NCBI GenBank assembly: GCA_900073065.1
Contig: FJOG01000029.1
Span: 383,210 to 447,209, forward strand
Direction: 5' to 3'
DNA length: 64,000 nucleotides
Source of the DNA: Phialocephala subalpina
Taxonomy: Eukaryota; Ascomycota; Leotiomycetes; Helotiales; Mollisiaceae
Shown here: piece after piece, positions 58,765 through 64,000 of the stretch
Layout: every line of letters starts with the position of its first letter
Position numbering within the stretch: position 1 is the first letter of the stretch
Position numbers and translations under genes: made by a program
Notes under the pieces: model-generated
Told to the model about the DNA's origin: nothing
The model's database searches: none
What the model saw: only the letters and a program-made list of their open reading frames with translations

Positions 58765-59423
58765 TGTTTGGGTATGGATGAGCTTGAAAGACCGAGAAAA
58801 GGTAAAGTATAAGTTCACTTGACTCTTGAGGCTCAGATATACAAAGACATCGTTTGGCTCTAGAGCTTCAGAGAGATACGAGGAAAGGATTAATAGTCTG
58901 GCAGTAAAGTTCGAGAAGGAGAGATTCAAGATGGGGAAACATCTGCACTACCTTCAATAATAAGATTTATAAATTTGACACTCAAATTTTAATGTTCCTG
59001 AACTACCTATAATACCTAAGCCTCCGCGAAAAGGCGGGGTTCTGTTGCATGCCACGCTACGCTTTGAAGAAAAGGGGAAAGCGGCGAAAGCGGGAGCTGG
59101 CTTTTCGATTTTTGGCGTCGGGAAAGCGGGAACGGGTGTACGGACTTTCATAATGGCGACTTGCTTTGTAACCACTTCACGGAGTATCAAACTCTCATGA
59201 ACGATGCGCTTGGAGACTTCCTTACAAGTTCATTTAGATCTGTGGTGCATGCGACTAAAGAATTAGGAGCTTCGGGGAAACCAAGACATCTGGTCGGGAA
59301 AACCCCACTTCGAACTCCCAAATTGTGAACTACATCTGCAAGCGCCTTCTATATCCAAGATTTCTCTGCATATCATCAATACTCCATACTAAAAGTACGA
59401 CATTTGAGAGACAAGAAGTCGAA
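58765..59423. promoter_or_regulatory. divergent promoter region SDR / saccharopine-dehydrogenase-like gene
   Basis: 659 bp between two divergent start codons; may drive both genes. No specific operator identified. Confidence 0.4.
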
Positions 59424-61036
59424 ATGAACACCAAGAACAATACCAAACATGCCAGGCAATACGAGCTTATCCTCCTCGGCGCAACAGGTTACACAGGCAA
59501 ATTCACAGCGCAGTATATCGCAGCTAGTCTACCAATAGACCTTAAATGGGCCATCGCAGGCCGCAATGATACGAAGTTGGCTAGCCTAGCTGAAGAGCTG
59601 AAGAGGCGGGATGGTGATCGGATCCAGCCTGGTATGTAGTTGCCATCTTATTCTGGAATAGGACCGGGGAAAGTGGCATGAAGAGATGCCATTGAGTTAG
59701 TGCAAGGTTGACATGGAAGCACTGGTGTGCAGGAATTGTGGTCTGCGAACTTGGTGGCAAAGAGCTTGACGCGCTGGCGAAGACAACGAGACTTGTCATA
59801 AGCACGGTTGGGCCGTATGTGAAGTATGGGACGCCGATTGTGGAGGCGTGTGCGAATAATGGGACGCATTATGTCGACTGGTGAGGCTCATCTTTGTATC
59901 CATGTGCTCGAAGCTTCAGGAGGCGACACAACGAACTGCAACGTCTTACTGACTTGAATTCTAATGCAGCTCTGGGGAGGTTCCTTGGCACCTGGATATC
60001 ATTAAAGTATACCACGACAGGGCTCGAGCAAGTGGCGCGATCGTGGGTCTTAATTCCTCTCACTCTCTTCCTACTCCTTTCACAACATGTTATTCTCCAG
60101 CCTGCTCACATCTCCGATCGAAGATGATCCCCCAATGCGGCTTCGACAGCGTTCCCGCCGACCTTATCGCCTACTCCCTCGCCACCTACATCCGCCGAAC
60201 CTTCAACTGCGGAACACTAGAAGTAATCGCAGCCCTAGACTCAAATTCAGCTCCATCCGGCGGCTCTCTCAACACCCTATTCACCGGTCCCAAATACCAC
60301 ACACCCGCCCAGGTCGCAGCGGCGTACAAGCCATTCGCCCTCTCCTCCACACAGCCGCCTCCGACGAGTGTGTCAAAAGCTCTGTCATGGCGGAAGTGGC
60401 TTTTCGGCACGCGATGGGACAAAGACCTCGGTTTGTTGACGGGCTGCTTCCAGTCGGCATTGGATATGGCACTTGTGCAGCGGAGTTGGGGGCTTTTCGA
60501 TCATGGGAAACTGTATGGGGAGAACTTTGGGTACAGTGAGTGGGCTATGGCAGGTAGTAGTGTCGGGGGAGTGCTACGATATTTCAATCTGTGGTTTGTG
60601 GTGTGGATGATGAGCCTGGCGCCTGTAAGGTGGTTGATGAAGAGGTTTGCTTTTCAGCCGAGTGAAGGGCCGGATGCTGAGTAAGTGCCATGATTCCTTA
60701 ACCATGGTCTGATACTATACAAATGGTATATATTGACGGCTTTCTCAACTTCTCAGATCAACTAAGCACGATTACGCCCATTTCAAAGCCATTGGGGTTG
60801 CCGACAATTCTGCCTCCGATCGAGCAATCGCCACGTTCAAGTTCAATGGCAGCCTGTATTTCTTCACAGGGTTAGCTATTGCAGAGGCTGCGATGGTGAT
60901 ATTACGTGGCGGAAAGAATGAGGCGAGAGCGTCTGGTGGGGGCATTTTGACACCAGCGACTTTGGGAGAGGAGTTTATCGAGCGGCTGATGAAGCAGAGA
61001 GAGCAGAAGGTTGAGATTACGGTCGGGAGATTATGA
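59424..61036 (+). CDS. saccharopine-dehydrogenase-like oxidoreductase
   Basis: Five exons: 59424-59631, 59733-59880, 59970-60042, 60124-60680, 60757-61036; 421 residues. The N-terminal Rossmann motif is LILLGATGYTGKFTAQYIA, followed by WAIAGRN and STVGPYVKYGTPIVEACANNGTHYVD (split by no intron), then IPQCGFDSVPADL. This is the SCCPDH/trans-acting enoyl-reductase-like family, not the lysine-pathway enzyme itself. A hydrophobic segment (YFNLWFVVWMMSLAPVRWL) suggests membrane association, as in mammalian SCCPDH of lipid droplets. The substrate is unknown; related genes occur in fungal metabolite clusters. The gene is intact. Confidence 0.85.
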
Positions 61037-61498
61037 TTTGAAGCCTGGCTCAATAGCTAAGTCGATTGAGAAATGCTGTTCTCGCAGACCCGGCATCTGA
61101 AAGAACTGTTGCTGGCTCTTGATCTGGCGTGACAATAAGGCTCATGTCAGAGTCATTCGCCCCCGTAGTGTGCACAGGTGAAAGGCTAGTGCAAATGAAA
61201 CTTGACGCACTAATTATCATCTCCCTCTAAGCCACCCAGGTCAAGGTCGGATTTTGATGATGTTTTGCGCATCCCCAGAAATCCCCATCAGCGTCGTCGT
61301 CAGCATCGTCGTCGTGGTTCACGTCGTGGCTTTCATTGTAGTAGAATCCAAGCTGCATCTTTTGAACGATTTCTGAACCTCGCTCGCCATGCTCTCAACA
61401 TTATCAATCTCCAGGCTTTAATTAATGTGTGTTTTCCGAGGACCTCTGATTTGTTTTCCGCCACTGCCTTCTTTGTTCCGGCTTTTCAAAGGCTAGAG

Positions 61499-61723
61499 CT
61501 AATTATTAAGCTCAAGATCGTCAATTTGTTCTCGTAGAGTTTTGTGCCTTCGTTCGAGATGCTGCTTGATTTTTTCGATACGAGGAAACGATTTGTTGCA
61601 CTCAAGTACATTGTAAACATAGACCACGTCACCGTGAATCAAAGTTGAGCTCTTGCGTCTTTTCAGGCCGTGCTTTCTTGTGAATGTGGAACTGTGACCA
61701 GGGATGATGTATTTGAATGGGGC
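61499..61723 (-). pseudogene. possible C2H2-zinc-finger relic
   Basis: A 74-codon minus-strand frame contains LECNKSFPRIEKIKQHLERRHK, resembling one half of the fungal C2H2 pattern in which a Cys and a recurring IxxIKQHLxRRH occur. There is no partner Cys at proper spacing and no start, so only a relic is suggested. Upstream on the plus strand (61283-61325) is a GTCGTC-rich simple repeat. Confidence 0.25.
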
Positions 61724-62165
61724 TTATGATGTCCCTTCCTGGGCTGCTGATACAGAAATGTGTCTTTAGAATGGCGGTGGTAGTCCTTTTGTTCCAGTTG
61801 GTGGTACTTTCCTGTTGGTGTTGATGATGTCGCTAATGTTGGCTCTAACTGTGGACAATGATAATGCTTTGTGTCTCAGCTCATGCTAGTAATGTTTGAA
61901 TCGTAAGAACTGTCAGATTGCATAGACGCCCGTGGTATATCCTGGTCTGAGAAGTGATCCTCCTGCTGCAGCTGGAAGATCGCACCCGCTAGGATTCCTA
62001 TGGTCACATGCTCGTCCAACACGGATACCTTGTTTTGTGACGATAATTGAGGACCAGACCATGGATTTTCTAGATGTATTGGTCCTGTGAATTGCGCCAA
62101 CTTTAGCAAACCTCCGAGCATTGCAGGTTATGTCCCTCCCGACCGTATCTGCCATATAATGGTCA

Positions 62166-63082
62166 ATGCAGCTAGCTTCAGCACTCACACGTCTTGAGGC
62201 TCTTTCTGTTGGAGTGAATTCTTATGTTCCCGACACGGAATCTGCAGTTTCGCAAAGTGGGGATTTCCTTCCTTCACTCGGATCCCTACGCTCATTGCAG
62301 ATCGTATCGTTTCCATCCCAAGTTCTGGTCAAGGCCGACGAGCTCATTGAGGGACTTTCTAAACTGCCTTTGCAGAGTCTTTCTCTCATGCACTGTATCA
62401 TGGCCGAGAATCAAAATGCCTTGGAAGATCTTTTAATGACGCGTCTAAGAGAGAGTCCACCGGCGCAAAATCTTCGTAAGCTCCATCTCGGCCTTGGGCT
62501 ACATGGTTTGAAAGCTTTTACCGGACTCGAAGTGACCATCAGGCAGAATATCGAAGAGTTAAGTCTTGACTTTGCTCAGGATAACCCTCTGATCGATGCT
62601 TCTGATATGGACGTTCTCGACACCTTTCCACATGCAAAGACACCATCACTGGGAATCACGCCCTTTAGAGATGCGGAGGCTGGAATCAGTGGAATCGACA
62701 ATTGGTCACAGTTTGACCTCGCTGGTCCCTCCTTCAACGTTGAAATTTTGGAAGCTATCGTAACAGAGTTACCCAACGTAGAGGGATTGTCTCTGTTGAT
62801 GTCTTACGAGGAATCTGCATGGGTAGGTATACTCAGCACATTTGTCCCGACCCTTAACATGCATAACCTACTAATATCGTAAAGGAGAGCTTCAAGGATA
62901 TCGTGGTCACTCTTCCGAAATTGCAGCATCTCCATCTGCGGAACACCCCTGTGTCTTTTCAAATATACAGTTTACAAGACAGGCAACAGGACCACTCACT
63001 CCAAAATACCATCATCGAGCGAGTAGCAGACTTGACAGAGATTGCTCCAAGATTGATAATCGGAGTTGGATTAAAGCCGTAG
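62166..63082 (+). CDS. LRR-like fungal protein, 3' part
   Basis: Two exons: 62166-62822 and 62885-63082, intron 62 bp (GTAGGT...CGTAAAG, branch CTACTAAT); about 284 residues from the first ATG. The product shows leucine-rich-repeat-like spacing (LRSLQIVSF, LPLQSLSLMHCIM, LRKLHLGLGL, IEELSLDF, LPNVEGLSLLM, LPKLQHLHLRNTPV), as in fungal F-box/LRR proteins. There is an in-frame stop just before the ATG, and an acceptor-like TGCAG at 62170 suggests a missing 5' exon with the F-box; I could not find it. It is either a truncated gene or an incomplete model. Confidence 0.5.
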
Positions 63083-63559
63083 TTATTTGGTCAGTTGATG
63101 GTCCTGCGCTTGAAGAACTCTCTCTCTCGAAGTTGTTTCAGACTGGAGGCTGCGCGCTTTTGTGCTAAATTACTCATGCATCTTAATATCTCCGTGGTTT
63201 CATTCGTTTTACTTTAATGACCGAATTCAATTTATTAGGTTATGTATTGTTTAATGGAGAGACAATTAGCAAAGTGAGGGACGCTGTAAACGTCTAGGGT
63301 CTAGGGTTCTGAACATCTCATCACACTCGTCCTTCTAGTCTACATATTCAATTACTATTTGGGCTGTGCTAAATCACACATACCTTCATCTAAATCCCAC
63401 CACGCACAGGCCACATCACCCGGTCGGAGGTTAGTAGTAATTTGTTAGGTAATCAGATTGTTAGCGATGCTCACCGCCACGCAATTGATTTGAATCGAAG
63501 TGAATTGAATTGAACCTTGAATTGAAGCTATTCCCACATATCCAAGCAAGCCTACTAGC
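63083..63559. other. intergenic region
   Basis: About 480 bp. Short GAATT-rich imperfect repeats occur at 63485-63530. No gene seen. Confidence 0.4.
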
Positions 63560-64000
63560 CTACCTACCCGGAAAACTAACGCTGGGATGCTAGAGGATGA
63601 GGTTCTGAAGGGAATCGCTGACATCCGTTATATCAAAGCATTCCGTGTTAGTCGAGGACGTGTGGGGGAGGGGTAGTAGCACTTACGGCTCTCGTTTAGC
63701 GCCTTAGCCGCCCCATCACGGAGGACGTAGGGCTTGGTGACCTGAGCAAAGCTCGCGATCTAGCCGCCTTTCTTCGTCTAGTACCGGACCGAGTACGACG
63801 TCAGCTGCACGTCGTGAGCAATGCGAACGCCGTGCGCTTCCCGAACCGCCTAGTAGAAGACGAAGTCGTCGTCGAGCTCTCCCTTTAGTGGTAATGCTTG
63901 CTCGTTCAGGCTATCCAGGACGTCGAGGCTATATAGCTTCTCCGGGGAGTCAATGCTGGGAGATTTGAAGTCCTGGACCTTTAACAGCATCCCGAGCAAG
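63560..64000 (-). pseudogene. DUF3435 (Starship-captain-like tyrosine recombinase), RIP-type stops, runs off the window
   Basis: From the right edge inward the minus strand reads LLGMLLKVQDFKSPSIDSPE, LYSLDVLDSLNEQALPLKGE, ELDDDFVFY-TAG-AVREAHG, then VTKPYVLRDGAAKALNES and, after an intron starting GTAAGT near 63688, DVSDSLQNLIL-TAG-HPSV. These phrases are characteristic of the C-terminal half of DUF3435 proteins. Four in-frame stops (63850-63852, 63778-63780, 63760-63762, 63590-63592) are all TAG where CAG is expected. DUF3435 proteins are tyrosine recombinases that mobilise the giant fungal transposons called Starships and stand at the 5' end of the element, facing into it. The N-terminal catalytic part is outside the window. 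Confidence 0.75.

Noticed and set aside
1..64000. tRNA genes, rRNA or CRISPR arrays
   Set aside because: I looked for T-loop-like GGTTCRA segments with matching stems and for regular spaced repeats and found no convincing case; a weak GAGTTCGAATCGC at 31839 lacks the rest of a tRNA.

Overview
The window is nuclear DNA of a filamentous ascomycete (Pezizomycotina). Most genes carry several 48-113 bp GT-AG introns with CTAAC/CTGAC-like branch sites. The gene families are typical of such fungi: Zn2Cys6 regulators, pisatin-demethylase-like P450s, DUF3435 and F-box-like hypothetical proteins. A block above 85% A+T and many CAG/CAA-to-TAG/TAA stop codons look like repeat-induced point mutation (RIP). 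The class (Leotiomycetes or Dothideomycetes?) cannot be fixed from sequence alone.

Left part (1-16 kb), ordinary genome: the 3' end of a Zn2Cys6 protein; a caspase-like protein interrupted by one in-frame TAA; a maltose/alpha-glucoside-type MFS transporter; a small secreted protein with Kex2-like sites; a membrane-anchored sulfotransferase-family protein. Long intergenic stretches lie between them.

Middle part (16-33 kb), birth-and-death and repeat territory: a local array of F-box-like paralogs on the minus strand, with one intact copy (20003-22626), several degraded copies, a perfect 250-bp tandem duplication upstream of the intact copy, and a hAT-type MITE that splits one copy. Then come a nonsense-mutated short gene, a 2-kb AT-rich block holding a G+C-normal palindromic island (possible LTR), and about 4 kb with no recognisable gene.

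Right part (33-61 kb), a partly decayed catabolic/detoxification cluster: two divergent P450s, a P450 relic, a carboxylesterase, a FAD monooxygenase pseudogene, an MFS pseudogene, a Zn2Cys6 regulator, two SDR dehydrogenases, a metallo-beta-lactamase-fold hydrolase, a MetE/UROD-like relic, a vicinal-oxygen-chelate extradiol-dioxygenase-like enzyme, an NmrA-like relic and a saccharopine-dehydrogenase-like oxidoreductase. Together these could hydroxylate, de-esterify, oxidise and ring-cleave an aromatic substrate; this is inference from content. Two copies of a terminal-inverted-repeat element with 5-bp target duplications flank the carboxylesterase, and one carries a nested TA-flanked MITE.

Right edge (61-64 kb): an LRR-like 3' fragment and a DUF3435 (Starship-captain-like tyrosine recombinase) gene on the minus strand with four stop codons of the CAG-to-TAG type. 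Its orientation would make the catabolic cluster downstream of it, which raises the question whether the cluster is cargo of a dead giant transposon.
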